A DNA stretch of 64,000 bases from an uncultured Neomegalonema sp. (GCA_937911325.1 CALDSD010000079.1:1-64000); one strand, 5' to 3'. Shown: positions 8,953-20,260, counted from the stretch's first letter. Notes: generated from the sequence alone by a model not told the origin. Program-made: numbers and translations.

Positions 8953-9468
8953 GCTCACTTCCTGGATCGCCTTGTCCAGGCCTGCGGCGTCGCCGCCAGA
9001 CTTTTTCAGGACATCCGCCGTCGCAGCCACGGCCGCGTCGACAGCCTCGTTGCGCACGCGACGCACGGCGTCGGCCTCGGCCAGCGCGATCTGCTCCTCA
9101 GCCGACTTGATGCGCTTCTCGACACTCGACGCAATCGAGGCCTTTGCGTTCTCGGCGGCTTTCGCAGCGTCCTTCTGAGCGGTCTCGACAATCTCGGCGG
9201 CGAGGGTCTTCACTTCCGCCTGGCGCCGTTCGATCTCCGCCAGTTTGGTCTGCGCCTGTTCGCGCAGCTCGCGGGCTTCGTTCAGCTGATCTCGGATCTT
9301 CGCCGCGCGCGCATCCAGCGCGTCGGTGATCAGCTTGGGCACGCCGACATAGACGAGCAGCAAAATGAACAGCACGAAGGCGATGAACACCCAGGTGTCG
9401 GTGCTTGTGAGCGAGCCGAACTGCCCGGCGAGCGGCATGACGACTGGCAGAGCGAAACTTGCGATCAT
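8938..9468 (-). CDS. atpF: F0 ATP synthase subunit b
   Basis: The product is about 176 residues, with one N-terminal membrane helix (TWVFIAFVLFILLLVYVG, near residues 26-43) and a long charged, alanine-rich helical stalk. This is the peripheral stalk subunit b that holds F1 to F0. I chose the ATG at 9468 because GGAGG sits a few bases upstream, at the very end of the b' gene; an in-frame TTG at 9480 would overlap b'. It is the last gene of the atpI-B-E-F'-F operon. Confidence 0.93.
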   Translation of the reverse strand: MIASFALPVVMPLAGQFGSLTSTDTWVFIAFVLFILLLVYVGVPKLITDALDARAAKIRDQLNEARELREQAQTKLAEIERRQAEVKTLAAEIVETAQKDAAKAAENAKASIASSVEKRIKSAEEQIALAEADAVRRVRNEAVDAAVAATADVLKKSGGDAAGLDKAIQEVSARLN

Positions 9469-9469
9469 C

Positions 9470-10024
9470 TTAGCCTCCAAACCGGCCAGAGAGACGGTTG
9501 GCGACCGCCGAACTCAGCTCTGAGGCGTCGACGGCGCCGGATGTGAAACGACCCAGCAACGCCTCGGCCGCCGCGTTGGCGACCTCGCTGGCGCGCGCGC
9601 CAGCTTCAGCCTCGATCGCTGCGAGGCGTGTCGTGCTTTCCGCCGCCTTCGCCGCAATCTGCTCGTCGGCCTTGGCGATGGCCGCATCAAGCTGCGCCTT
9701 CACATCCGCTTTTGTTTCGTCTGCGATCCGCTGGGCTTCCGACCGCGCCTCGGCGAGAGCGGTTTCATACTCCGCGGCGGCTTCTTCCGCCCTGAGGTTC
9801 AACTCTGCGGCCTTGTCCAGATCGCCGACGATCGTGTCGTGGCGCTCCTCTAGGGTCGACTCGATCTTTGGAAGAGCGATCCGGCTGAACACGTAGTAGA
9901 GCGCGATCAGCGTGATAACGAGCCAGAACACCTGCGACGCAAAACTGTCGATCTGGCTAAGCTGCGGCATGCCGCCGGCGCTTTTCTCCGCCGGGACTTC
10001 CGTATGAGTGGCTTCGTTCGCCAT
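9470..10024 (-). CDS. atpF': F0 ATP synthase subunit b'
   Basis: The 184-residue product has one membrane helix (FASQVFWLVITLIALYYVFS, near residues 28-47) followed by a coiled-coil stalk rich in Ala, Glu and Lys. A second, diverged b subunit is typical of alphaproteobacteria and phototrophs and forms a b/b' heterodimeric stalk. GGAGAG precedes the ATG. The stop lies only 1 bp before the atpF start, which suggests coupled synthesis in a 1:1 ratio. Confidence 0.93.
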   Translation of the reverse strand: MANEATHTEVPAEKSAGGMPQLSQIDSFASQVFWLVITLIALYYVFSRIALPKIESTLEERHDTIVGDLDKAAELNLRAEEAAAEYETALAEARSEAQRIADETKADVKAQLDAAIAKADEQIAAKAAESTTRLAAIEAEAGARASEVANAAAEALLGRFTSGAVDASELSSAVANRLSGRFGG

Positions 10025-10124
10025 CGCGCTCTCCTAAACGCAACAAGGGGCTGAGGGCTCAGACCCACAGCATACGCCGCGCCGTCCGAAGACGGCGCGG
10101 GTTTTCGTTCGTCCTCGGCGCTGC

Positions 10125-10364
10125 TTAGACGGCGAAGATCAGGATCATCGCCACAACGAAACCAAACAGACCCATCGCTTCCGCGAAGGCCATGCCGACG
10201 AAGAAGAAGCCGGTCTGCTCTTTCGCGGCCGCCGGGTTGCGCAGGGCGCCGTTCAGGTAGTTGCCAGCGACGTGGCCCACACCGATACCTGCGCCCGCCA
10301 TTGCGAGACAGGCCAGACCGGCGCCGATGTACTTGCCGAGAAGTGCTGCAGCTGCTGCTTCCAT
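10125..10364 (-). CDS. atpE: F0 ATP synthase subunit c
   Basis: The 79-residue proteolipid has two membrane helices. The loop between them is polar (NPAAAKEQ), and the ion-binding carboxylate is Glu at about residue 62 in [17 protein letters not shown]. The glycine-rich first helix ([12 protein letters not shown]) fits the c-ring packing motif. No sodium-type ligand set is evident, so proton use is expected. It lies between atpB and atpF'. Confidence 0.96.
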   Translation of the reverse strand: MEAAAAALLGKYIGAGLACLAMAGAGIGVGHVAGNYLNGALRNPAAAKEQTGFFFVGMAFAEAMGLFGFVVAMILIFAV

Positions 10365-10423
10365 GATCCCTACTCCTTTGGAACTCTAGAACTCGAAAAC
10401 TGGGTGGTCGGGTCGACGCCGCA

Positions 10424-11203
10424 CTAGTGCATGTGCAGCGCGTCGTTCAGGTAGATGCTTGTGAGCATCGCGAAGATGTACGCTTGCACCGCGGCGACGA
10501 GCACCTCGAGCGCGAACATGAAGATCATCACCAGAACTGAGAAGAACGCGACCGGTATGGTCGCCACGGACGCTCCGTAGATCGCCAGCGCTGTGGCGAA
10601 GCCCGCGAACACTTTCAGGATGGCGTGGCCCGCGATCATATTCGCGGCCAGTCGAACTGAATGGCTAAGCGGGCGCACGAAGTACGAGATGACCTCGATC
10701 AGCGCGAGCAGCGGTTTCATCACCGTCGGCGCATCCTGGGGAACAAAGAAGGTCAGGAAATGCGTGCCGTGTTTGATAAAGCCGATCGCCGTCACGGTCA
10801 CAAAAACGGTCAGCGCCAGCGCGCCAGTCACCACGAAGTGGCTTGTGACCGTAAATGAGCCTGGGATCAGTCCGAGCATGTTGGCGAAGAAGATGAAGAC
10901 GAAGATCGTGAAGATGTACGGGAAGTACTTCATGCCTTCCTCGCCCGCGGTGTCGCGGACCATTTTCTGCACGAACTCATAGACGACTTCGCTCACCGAC
11001 TGCAGTCGCGTCGGCACAAGCGACCGCCCCCGCGCGCCAAAGCTGAAGAGAGCGACAGACACCAGGAAGACAATCGCCATCCACAGGGTGGAGTTTGTCG
11101 CCGAAAAGAAGTAGAGGCCGCCGTCACCTGAGCCGAAGAGACTGCTGATCTCGAACTGTTTCATCGGGTCGATGACCAGTTCGCCCTCTTTCGATGAAGC
11201 CAC
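10424..11203 (-). CDS. atpB: F0 ATP synthase subunit a
   Basis: The 259-residue polytopic membrane protein carries the essential stator arginine in LSHSVRLAANMIAGH (about residue 184), which faces the c-ring glutamate in proton translocation. The start is a GTG at 11203 with GGGAG upstream; an alternative ATG lies 12 codons further in. It follows atpI and precedes atpE. Confidence 0.96.
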   Translation of the reverse strand: MASSKEGELVIDPMKQFEISSLFGSGDGGLYFFSATNSTLWMAIVFLVSVALFSFGARGRSLVPTRLQSVSEVVYEFVQKMVRDTAGEEGMKYFPYIFTIFVFIFFANMLGLIPGSFTVTSHFVVTGALALTVFVTVTAIGFIKHGTHFLTFFVPQDAPTVMKPLLALIEVISYFVRPLSHSVRLAANMIAGHAILKVFAGFATALAIYGASVATIPVAFFSVLVMIFMFALEVLVAAVQAYIFAMLTSIYLNDALHMH

Positions 11204-11265
11204 GTTGCCGCTCCCTCTCGTCGCGGCGCACGCGCCGCTGTGTTTCTCTGACGGCGTCCTCGCCG

Positions 11266-11577
11266 CTAGTCCTTCTGCAGGCTCTTCGCCGCTCGCAGCA
11301 CCATTTTGACGCCGGCGGCGAAGCCGATGAGCCCAAAGACGATCATGAGAAGCGGCGCAGTCCCCAAGAGACTGTCAAAACCCCAACCCATGCCGAAGCC
11401 GACCGTCGTGGCGATAACCAAATCCAGGGTCATACGCCATGCGACAGAGAGCGCATGCCCTTCGCTCGGGCCAGAAGGTTCGGGTTCAGCGCCTTTGCGC
11501 GCCTGCTCGATCCGAGAGCCGAGATCGTCTCGTCTCTTGGGAGCTTTGCTGCGCCGGCCGCCGTCATCCTCCGCCAT
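11266..11577 (-). CDS. atpI: ATP synthase protein I
   Basis: The 103-residue product has a charged N-terminus and two membrane helices (LVIATTVGFGMGWGFDSLLG and PLLMIVFGLIGFAAGV). This matches the AtpI family, a c-ring assembly factor and possible Mg/Ca transporter. I chose ATG 11577 because GGAAGG lies upstream; the longer frame to 11661 lacks support. It is the first gene of the F0 operon. Confidence 0.85.
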   Translation of the reverse strand: MAEDDGGRRSKAPKRRDDLGSRIEQARKGAEPEPSGPSEGHALSVAWRMTLDLVIATTVGFGMGWGFDSLLGTAPLLMIVFGLIGFAAGVKMVLRAAKSLQKD

Positions 11578-11784
11578 CTGCGCGCCTTCCGTCGTCGACT
11601 TGCCAACCTTGCCGGGATTGGCCACTCCGGTGAACGCGATCGCTCGCTCGCGCGGTCGCAAGACCGTCGCTTCGCCGCGCGGACATTAGGAAATGCCTAA
11701 ACGCGGTGTCAAGGCGTGATTCCCGCGCATGCGAAGGGCATAACTCTATGAAAAATATATATTTTAGCCAAATGCGGCGCCGCG

Positions 11785-14700
11785 TCACGCGTCCACCATC
11801 TCGACAGCGGTCTGCAGGTCGACCGATACGAGCTGGCTGACGCCCCGTTCGACCATGGTCACGCCAAACAGCCGATCCATTCGGCTCATGGTGATGGCGT
11901 GGTGCGTGATGATCAGGAACCGGGTGCGGGTTCGTCGGGTCATTTCATCAAGCAGTTCGCAGAAGCGGGTCACGTTGGCGTCGTCAAGCGGCGCGTCGAC
12001 TTCGTCGAGAACACAGATTGGCGCCGGGTTGACCATGAACACTGCGAAAATCAGCGAGATCGCCGTCAGGGTCTGTTCGCCGCCTGATAGAAGCGACAGG
12101 TTCGACAAACGCTTGCCGGGCGGCTGGCACATGATCTCCAGCCCGGCGTCCAACGGATCGTCGCTTTCAACCAGAACGAGGCTCGCCGTGCCGCCCTGAC
12201 CGAACAAATGATCGAACAACGCCGAGAAGTTGCGGTTCACTTCTTCGAAGGCGGCCAACAGGCGCTGCCGGCCTTCCTTGTTCAACTCGTTCACGCCTTG
12301 CCGCAGCTTTTCGACGGCTGCGTCGAGATCCTGTTGCTCGGTTTCGATGCTCTCGCGTTCTGCTGCGACCTCTTGCAGCTCTTGATCGGCGCGCAAGTTC
12401 ACAGCGCCGAGCTTGTCGCGGTTCTGACGCAGGATCGAGATCGCCCGTTCGAGGTCTTTGACTGTCGGGAGCGCTTCGGCGTCGAGGCTTTGCTGAGATG
12501 GGAACTCTTCCGGATCGCAACCGGCGAAGTCGCGCATCGCGTGGGCAAAGTCTTCGGCGCGTTCCGTCGCGGCTTCCGAGCGCGCTTCAAGCCGAGCCTG
12601 TTCGGTCTTGGCTTCGGCCAGTTGTTCTCCGGCCTCTTTCTCCGCACGAGCGGCTTCGCGCAGCAAACCTTCCACCTTGGATAGCTCGTCAACCGCGTCG
12701 GCGAGGCGCTTTTCAGCGCCGTCGGCTTCCTCGGAGATACGCTCGCGTTCCTCAGAGATCGTTTCAGGCGCCAGTCGGGCTTCCTCCAGCGCTTCCGAGG
12801 CTTCTCCCAAGCGCGCTTCGATCGTCGTGCGTTGCTCGGCGGAGGCGTCGCGACGCTTGATCCAGCCGTCCCGATCGACGCCGAGCTGCCCCAGGCGCTC
12901 GCCGCGCTGGCGGGACTGGCGTTCCAGATCCTCCCGAGCGCCGCGGGCTTCGATGAAAGCGCCTCGAGCAGTTTCCGCACGCGCGCGCGCCTCGTCGACC
13001 GACATCTCCGTCGTTTCAGCGCCGTCAAAGGCCGCCAGAGCCGCGCGCGCGTCTTCGAGCATCGACTGAGCATCAGCCGCATCCGTGTCGCGGTTCCCCA
13101 ACAATTGCGCGACAGCGTCCAGCCGGCTCGCCAATCCGGACACCGCCGTGTCGGCCTTCGCAGCGATTCGCTCAGCTTCTCCAGCTTCGCGCTCGGCTGC
13201 GCGCCGCGCTTCGCGTGACGCCACTTCGTGGTCTTGTGCTTTCTGCAGGCTCTCGGCGGCCTGATTAAAAGCCTGTTCCGTTTCGTGCAGCTTCGCGCTG
13301 GCGTCGCCAAGCTGCTTTTCGAGCTCCTCAAGCCGGTTCTTCAGCTCAAGCGCGAGCGATGCGGTGTTGGGCGCTTGATCCGCCGACTGCGAAAACCCGT
13401 CCCAGCGCCACATGTCGCCTTCCGGAGAGACGAGGCGCTGGCCGGGTTTGAGTTTCTGCTGAAGCTCGAAGCCTTCCTCGCGGGGGATCAACCCGGTTTG
13501 AGCGAGGCGCCGGTTGAGCGCAGGCGGCCCGTCGACCAGCTCCGACATTGGTTGCGCTCGATCCGGCAACGGCGACAAGCTGTAGAGCTTCGGCAGGGTT
13601 CGCCAGCCGAAACCTGTCTCGTCGATGCTCTTACGGAGCTCGTCGGCAAGCGCCGCGCCCAGGGCCATTTCCGCTCCGGCCGCGACGCGAAGTTGGTCAA
13701 AGATCGGCTCCCCGCCGTCTTCCTTCTCGGCGACGAGCAGTTTTTTCAATTGCTCAGCTTCCGAAGCGAAAGCGCGTTGCGCGCCCTGCGCTTCGGTGAA
13801 CGACGTTCGCGCCTCGGCCTCGCGGGTCTGTGCGTCGGTTCGGGCTTCTTCCGCCAACAGAAGCCGTTCTTCCGCCTCCGCGAGAGCCGCACGGGCCTCC
13901 TCGGCGGTTGTCTGCGAGTATTCAAGGCTTGCTTCCGCCGTACGCCGTTCTTCGGTGAGCGCCTCGCGGCGCCGGCGTGCTTCGGCGGTTTCCGTCGCGA
14001 TACGAGCGATCGCGCGTTCCGCCTCTTCCGCCCGTCGCGTGGCGCCTTGGCTTTCGGCCGCCACCCGCGCCGCGTCGGCGTTGAGCCGGTCGAGCGTCGC
14101 TTCAGCGCTGCGAACGGCTTCCTCCGCCGTCGCTTCATGCGCCCGCGCCGCTTCGATCTCTTCTGATCGATCATCGTCGCCCAATGCTTCGAGAGCCTGG
14201 ATCTCGGCCTGCAGGCGTTCGATCATTTGCCCGGCGTCCGAGCCCAGGGCTTCTTCGCGCGTTCGATCCTGTTCGAGCTGGTGGATCTGGGCTTGAAGCC
14301 TTTGCGCGGTCGCTTCGGCATCACGCTGTTTCGCCTCGAGCCCCTCGCGGGTCATCAACAGCTTCTGATGGAGCGCGCGCGCGATCGCGTCTTCCTCGCG
14401 GAGCTTTGGAAGACCGTCTTCCAGCTCGGTGCGCTCGCGACCCGCTTCCGAGGCTTTCCTCGCAGCTTCGGCCGCCGCCGCTACGGCGGCGTCGATCGCT
14501 GACTTCGCCCCGGTCAGGTCTTTCGAGGCTTCCCGCCACCGACGGTAGATCAGCATCCCCTCGGTCAGCCGAAGCTCTGTCGCGTATTGACGATACTTGC
14601 TGGCGCGCTCGGCCTCCTTTTGCAGAGCCGCTTCGCGCGACTGCAGCTGGCCGAGCACCTCCAGGATGCGCTCAAGGTTCTGTTCCGTGCTGCTCAGCCG

Positions 14701-15246
14701 CAGCAACGCTTCATGTCGCCGAGCATGCAGCCCGGCGATGCCCGCCGCGTCTTCGAGAATGCGGCGGCGCGCTTTGGGTTTGGCGTTGATCAGTTCGGAG
14801 ATCTGACCCTGGCGGACAAGAGCCGGCGAGTTCGCTCCAGTCGCCGCGTCAGCGAACATCGTCTGCGCATCGCGGGCGCGGATTTCTTTGCCGTTGTGCT
14901 TGTAGTTCGATCCCATGTCCCGCGTGATGCGGCGGGTGATCTCGATCGCATCCGCGTCGTTGAAGTTCTCGGGCGCGCGACGTTCTGTGTTGTCGATTGT
15001 CAGCGTGACTTCGGCAAAGTTTCGGGGCGGGCGCGTCTTGGCCCCGGCGAAGATCACGTCCTCCATGCCGGCGCCGCGCATCGATTTCGCCGATGTCTCG
15101 CCCATGACCCAGCGAAGCGCTTCAAGAAGGTTCGACTTTCCACAGCCGTTCGGTCCGATCACCGCGGTCAATCCAGGCCGGATGTGAAGCTCCGTCGGAT
15201 CGACGAAGGATTTGAAACCGGAAAGCCGTAGTTTTGTGAAATGCAC
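11785..15246 (-). CDS. smc: Chromosome segregation protein SMC
   Basis: The 1153-residue product has an N-terminal Walker A (GPNGCGKSN), two long coiled coils, a hinge region near residues 510-660, the C-terminal ABC signature LSGGEQ and Walker B CVLDEVDAPLDD. It is the ATPase core of the bacterial condensin, which organises and resolves replicated chromosomes with ScpA and ScpB. Length and architecture are standard. It lies downstream of the DsbA-like lipoprotein and the DciA-like gene, a neighbourhood common in alphaproteobacteria. Confidence 0.97.
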   Translation of the reverse strand: MHFTKLRLSGFKSFVDPTELHIRPGLTAVIGPNGCGKSNLLEALRWVMGETSAKSMRGAGMEDVIFAGAKTRPPRNFAEVTLTIDNTERRAPENFNDADAIEITRRITRDMGSNYKHNGKEIRARDAQTMFADAATGANSPALVRQGQISELINAKPKARRRILEDAAGIAGLHARRHEALLRLSSTEQNLERILEVLGQLQSREAALQKEAERASKYRQYATELRLTEGMLIYRRWREASKDLTGAKSAIDAAVAAAAEAARKASEAGRERTELEDGLPKLREEDAIARALHQKLLMTREGLEAKQRDAEATAQRLQAQIHQLEQDRTREEALGSDAGQMIERLQAEIQALEALGDDDRSEEIEAARAHEATAEEAVRSAEATLDRLNADAARVAAESQGATRRAEEAERAIARIATETAEARRRREALTEERRTAEASLEYSQTTAEEARAALAEAEERLLLAEEARTDAQTREAEARTSFTEAQGAQRAFASEAEQLKKLLVAEKEDGGEPIFDQLRVAAGAEMALGAALADELRKSIDETGFGWRTLPKLYSLSPLPDRAQPMSELVDGPPALNRRLAQTGLIPREEGFELQQKLKPGQRLVSPEGDMWRWDGFSQSADQAPNTASLALELKNRLEELEKQLGDASAKLHETEQAFNQAAESLQKAQDHEVASREARRAAEREAGEAERIAAKADTAVSGLASRLDAVAQLLGNRDTDAADAQSMLEDARAALAAFDGAETTEMSVDEARARAETARGAFIEARGAREDLERQSRQRGERLGQLGVDRDGWIKRRDASAEQRTTIEARLGEASEALEEARLAPETISEERERISEEADGAEKRLADAVDELSKVEGLLREAARAEKEAGEQLAEAKTEQARLEARSEAATERAEDFAHAMRDFAGCDPEEFPSQQSLDAEALPTVKDLERAISILRQNRDKLGAVNLRADQELQEVAAERESIETEQQDLDAAVEKLRQGVNELNKEGRQRLLAAFEEVNRNFSALFDHLFGQGGTASLVLVESDDPLDAGLEIMCQPPGKRLSNLSLLSGGEQTLTAISLIFAVFMVNPAPICVLDEVDAPLDDANVTRFCELLDEMTRRTRTRFLIITHHAITMSRMDRLFGVTMVERGVSQLVSVDLQTAVEMVDA

Positions 15247-15375
15247 GCCGAACGGTCCGCGAGACTGAATGCCGCCGCTATCTGTTAACGACGATCACCC
15301 GTTGATGCCGAGGCGGCCAGCCAATGTCAATCGGCCTGGCGTCCCCAGATTTTGTGGTGTGATTCGCATCACGGC

Positions 15376-15392
15376 CAAGATCAGCGATCTTG
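15376..15392. other. 7-bp inverted repeat between the DsbA-like gene and smc
   Basis: CAAGATC (15376-15382) and GATCTTG (15386-15392) form a perfect stem with a 3-nt loop, just downstream of the DsbA-like stop codon on the minus strand. There is no T-run. It may be a transcript-end or processing hairpin. Confidence 0.3.
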
Positions 15393-15399
15393 ATGTTGT

Positions 15400-16128
15400 T
15401 TAGCCGCCCAAAGCGTCGTCAATGACCCGGCGCATTTCATCCATTCCGACATTGCCGCGGATGGGTTCGCCGTTCACGAGGAAGTATGGGGTCGATCGCA
15501 CGCCGTCGGCTTCCGCCGCCGCTTGGTAGTTTTGGAGCAGTTGATTGACGAACGGCTGGTCGTTCAGACACGCGTCAATCCGCTCTTCCGCCATACCGCC
15601 AAAGCGTCCGATACTGCGGATCTCCCGCATGATCGACTCTTCGTCTCCAGCGCCCGTCCATTGCGCCTGCCGTTCAAAAAAGACGTCGAGGTAGGGGTAG
15701 TAGCGTTGCTCGCCTCCGCATCGGGCGATGACGGCGGCGAAGAGCCCGAACTGATCGAAATAGACCTCGCGAACGATCAGACGCGCCTTACCCGTATCGA
15801 TATAGTCTTTCTTTAATGTCGGGTAGGTGTCGACATGGAAGCTCGCACAGTGCGGGCATGTGAGAGAGGCGTACTCGATGATCGTCACCGGAGCGTTCGC
15901 GTCGCCGAGAATAATGTCGCCGACTGCGTAACCCTTGGCGAGATACGGATCGTCCGCGGCCGGGGTCTGCAATGGGAATGCGCTGATCTCTCCGCGCGCC
16001 GCCGATCCCGCCTGTTGCGCCGTGTCGTTTCCAGTTTCGTTACTGGACTGCGCCGCCTCCTCGCCACAGGCGGCCAAAAGCAAAATAGCCGCAACAGCGA
16101 CTCCGAAACGGGTCATAGAAGAGCGCAT
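15400..16128 (-). CDS. DsbA-family thioredoxin-fold lipoprotein
   Basis: The 242-residue product has a signal peptide with lipobox LLLAAC (Cys near residue 21), an Asn/Gln/Ser-rich linker, then a DsbA/DsbG-like domain. The domain contains the active-site CPHC (in SLTCPHCASFH) and the cis-proline loop STPYFLVNG. A disulfide oxidoreductase role in the periplasm, anchored to the membrane, is expected. An additional Cys pair (ARCGG and DACLND) lies in the helical insert. The gene sits between the DciA-like gene and smc, all on the minus strand. Confidence 0.9.
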   Translation of the reverse strand: MRSSMTRFGVAVAAILLLAACGEEAAQSSNETGNDTAQQAGSAARGEISAFPLQTPAADDPYLAKGYAVGDIILGDANAPVTIIEYASLTCPHCASFHVDTYPTLKKDYIDTGKARLIVREVYFDQFGLFAAVIARCGGEQRYYPYLDVFFERQAQWTGAGDEESIMREIRSIGRFGGMAEERIDACLNDQPFVNQLLQNYQAAAEADGVRSTPYFLVNGEPIRGNVGMDEMRRVIDDALGG

Positions 16129-16160
16129 CGGATAATCCTCGTCCTGTAAAACGTACCTAT

Positions 16161-16724
16161 CTAGGCTGACGTTGTACGCTTTCCGGACTTCTTCGCCATC
16201 ACATTTGCGCCAAGTCGTGACAGAGCCTCGCGCAATTGATCGTCGAGGATCGGCGACGTCATCGCATCGAGCCGCTGGCGCTTCTCTTCAGGAAGATCCG
16301 ACGGCGCAGCCGCAACGGTCGCCTCGTCGATGGCGGGCGCGGTTGGGAACGGGCCGATCGCTTGCGTCAGCTTGACCTCTACAACGGCCTTGTAGCCGTA
16401 GTATCCGTTCACTCGCTCGATAATGCGCGGTATCTGGTGTTCGACTTCGCTGGCTCGAGGACCCGCCACGGCGAGGACCAGAACGCCGCCAAGCGACAAC
16501 CCGCGGCGGTCGCTGCGCACCCTGATCGGTCGCGTGAACGTCGAGAGATCCTCTCCGACAATCTCGCGCCAATGGGTCAACAAGCGCGCTTCCGCGATGC
16601 CCCGTTTTCCAGCGACGGCTCGGACTGGCGTGCGCGCCAGCGCGCTCGCCGCCTTGAAGCCGCCGCCGACCCGATTGCTCTTCGGGCCGCCGCTAATGTC
16701 GATCGGTCGAGCGCTGGCCATCAT
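16161..16724 (-). CDS. DUF721 / DciA-like protein
   Basis: The 187-residue product has the DUF721 core: LLTHWREIVGEDLSTFTRPIRV, then LVLAVAGPRASEVEHQIPRIIERVNGYYGYKAV. This KH-like fold is found in DciA, the replicative-helicase loader used by bacteria without DnaC or DnaI. A role in loading DnaB is inferred from the family. The first ATG could be 16724 or 16721. It is divergent from mutY with roughly 145 bp between, containing a TTAACC motif at 16775-16780. Confidence 0.8.
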   Translation of the reverse strand: MMASARPIDISGGPKSNRVGGGFKAASALARTPVRAVAGKRGIAEARLLTHWREIVGEDLSTFTRPIRVRSDRRGLSLGGVLVLAVAGPRASEVEHQIPRIIERVNGYYGYKAVVEVKLTQAIGPFPTAPAIDEATVAAAPSDLPEEKRQRLDAMTSPILDDQLREALSRLGANVMAKKSGKRTTSA

Positions 16725-16869
16725 TGATCTCCTTGGATCATCCTGTTTTCACTGCTCGGCCACTCTCTCTCCGGTTAACCATGCCTGAGAGAATGTGGCG
16801 ACGATAGGAAAGATTGCAGGTAATCATGACCACAATGTGCTTGGTTTGTTCTCATTTCCGGGGTCAACT

Positions 16870-17946
16870 GTGACGAAATCGAGGCAAATGCCGGGCGCGT
16901 TGCTGGAATGGTACGATCGGAATGCTCGTTTGTTGCCCTGGCGCATCAGTCCGGCGGATCGCCGTAAGGGCGTCTGGCCGGACCCGTATCGCGTCTGGTT
17001 GTCGGAAATCATGCTGCAGCAAACCACGGTTGCGGCCGTGGGGCCCTACTTCGCCGAGTTCACGTCGATTTGGCCGCAGGTTCAGGACCTTGCTGCGGCG
17101 GATCTGGACGACGTGCTGCGCGCGTGGGCCGGGCTTGGATACTACGCGCGGGCTCGAAACCTCCACCGCTGCGCGAAGCATGTGACCGACGAACATGACG
17201 GACGGTTTCCAGAGTCAGAGGCGGGTCTGATGGCGCTCCCTGGGGTTGGGCCATATACGGCGTCGGCGATCGCCGCCATCGCCTTTGATCGCAGCGCCGT
17301 CGTGGTCGATGGCAATGTGGAGCGCGTGATCAGTCGCGTTTTCAACATTGAAACGCCGTTGCCGGACAGCAAGCCGGAGATCAAAAAGGCTGCGGCTTCC
17401 CTCACCCTGACGTCACGTCCCGGCGACTATGCGCAAGCGGTGATGGATCTGGGCGCCACGATCTGCACGCCGCGCCGGCCGGCCTGCGGAATATGCCCGT
17501 GGATGGCGGATTGCGCGGCGCGTCGGATCGGAGAACCGGAAGCCCTTCCCAAGAAGAAGCCGAAAACGGCGAAACCGACGCGGTTGGGCGTCGCTTATCT
17601 TTGCTGCGACGCCGCCGGGCGGGTCCTTTTGCAGCGGCGACCCGAGAAAGGGCTGTTGGGCGGAATGTTCGGTTTGCCAGGCACAACCTGGACCGAAGCG
17701 TCGCCGACAGCGGACGCGCTTCGGTTGGCTGAGCCGCTCGACGCCGAATGGCGAGAGCTCGGCGTCGAGGCCCGCCATACGTTCACGCATTTTCATTTGC
17801 GTTTGTCGCTTCGCGGCGCAGTGGTCGCCGAGCCGCCCTCCCGCGACGGGGATCTTTGGGCGTCGCGCGACGAGCTGTACGATCAAGCTTTGCCGACGCT
17901 GATGAAGAAAGCTCTGTCGCTCGGTCTCCAAGCCATGGATGCCTGA
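16870..17946 (+). CDS. mutY: A/G-specific adenine glycosylase
   Basis: The product is about 358 residues. The N-terminal HhH-GPD domain has EIMLQQTTV, the hairpin LPGVGPYTASAIAAIAF and the catalytic Asp in VVVDGNVERVISR. The 4Fe-4S cluster motif CTPRRPACGICPWMADC follows, and the C-terminal half is a NUDIX-like domain that reads 8-oxoguanine. MutY removes adenine mispaired with 8-oxoG. I favour the GTG at 16870, but an in-frame GTG at 16795 would add 25 atypical residues. The 3' end carries a 15-bp tandem duplication. Confidence 0.94.
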   Translation: MTKSRQMPGALLEWYDRNARLLPWRISPADRRKGVWPDPYRVWLSEIMLQQTTVAAVGPYFAEFTSIWPQVQDLAAADLDDVLRAWAGLGYYARARNLHRCAKHVTDEHDGRFPESEAGLMALPGVGPYTASAIAAIAFDRSAVVVDGNVERVISRVFNIETPLPDSKPEIKKAAASLTLTSRPGDYAQAVMDLGATICTPRRPACGICPWMADCAARRIGEPEALPKKKPKTAKPTRLGVAYLCCDAAGRVLLQRRPEKGLLGGMFGLPGTTWTEASPTADALRLAEPLDAEWRELGVEARHTFTHFHLRLSLRGAVVAEPPSRDGDLWASRDELYDQALPTLMKKALSLGLQAMDA

Positions 17947-17961
17947 GCCATGGATGCCTGA
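17932..17961 (+). repeat. 15-bp tandem duplication spanning the mutY stop
   Basis: GCCATGGATGCCTGA occurs at 17932-17946 and again, identically, at 17947-17961, followed by GCCT. The TGA of the first copy is the mutY stop, so the second copy duplicates the final codons and stop. Confidence 0.9.
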
Positions 17962-17974
17962 GCCTCGGACGCTT

Positions 17975-19536
<1,562 letters not shown>

Positions 19537-19541
<5 letters not shown>

Positions 19542-20151
19542 TGTGGATCATTCGAAAACTGCGCCGATGGTGAGCCGAGACGCCGTGTTCGGCGATAGCG
19601 GCCCGATGGCCCGCAGTTGGATAGCCCGCGTTCCGGCTCCAGCCGAATACGGGGTGCCGAGCAGCTAATTTGTCCATGATGCGGTCCCGTATCACCTTTG
19701 CAACAATGGACGCCGCAGCAATGGACAGACAGCGGCCATCGCCCTTTACGATCGCGTCCGCTCGGCAAGGAAGGTCGGGGGGCGAGCGGTTGCCGTCAAT
19801 CAGGGCCCAGTCGACCGAGAACGGCAACCGCTCGATCGCGCGCCGCATCGCCAGGTCATTGGCCCTTAGGATGTTGAGATGATCGATCTCGCGAACGCTT
19901 GCGGCGCCGACACCGATCCAGGCGGCCGCTTGCAACTCTGTGAACATGCGGATGCGCGCGGCGGGCGAGAGTTTCTTTGAATCGTTGAGGCCGTTGGGGA
20001 TGTTCTTTGCGTCGAGAACGACAGCTGCGGCGAGGACAGGTCCCGCAAGCGGTCCACGGCCGGCTTCATCGACGCCGCAGACGCGTGTCGTTGAACCAAG
20101 CCGAGCGACAATGCCGGTCTCAAGTTCGAAATCAGGCCCTGACTTCGTCAT
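19537..20151 (-). CDS. rnhB: Ribonuclease HII
   Basis: The 204-residue product has the first catalytic pair in VDEAGRGPLAGPV, NDSKKLSP in the basic loop, LIDGN with the third acidic residue and KGDGRCLSIAAASIVAK. The enzyme cleaves the RNA strand of RNA/DNA hybrids and single ribonucleotides in DNA. Its last codons contain the TGATCCACA motif at 19550-19542. ccrM lies downstream on the same strand after 407 bp. Confidence 0.96.
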
Positions 20152-20260
20152 CCCAGACGCGACCCCTCATGCGAATTCCCAGTGGCGTACTGACCTTTCG
20201 CATGCGAAAGATGTCCGCAAAAGCCGCTTTGGCTTTGGTCTGGTGAGAAAGGGGCGCCAG

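Noticed and set aside
8938-11577. Sodium-dependent ATP synthase
   Set aside because: Subunit c shows an ordinary proton-type carboxylate helix without an evident sodium ligand set.
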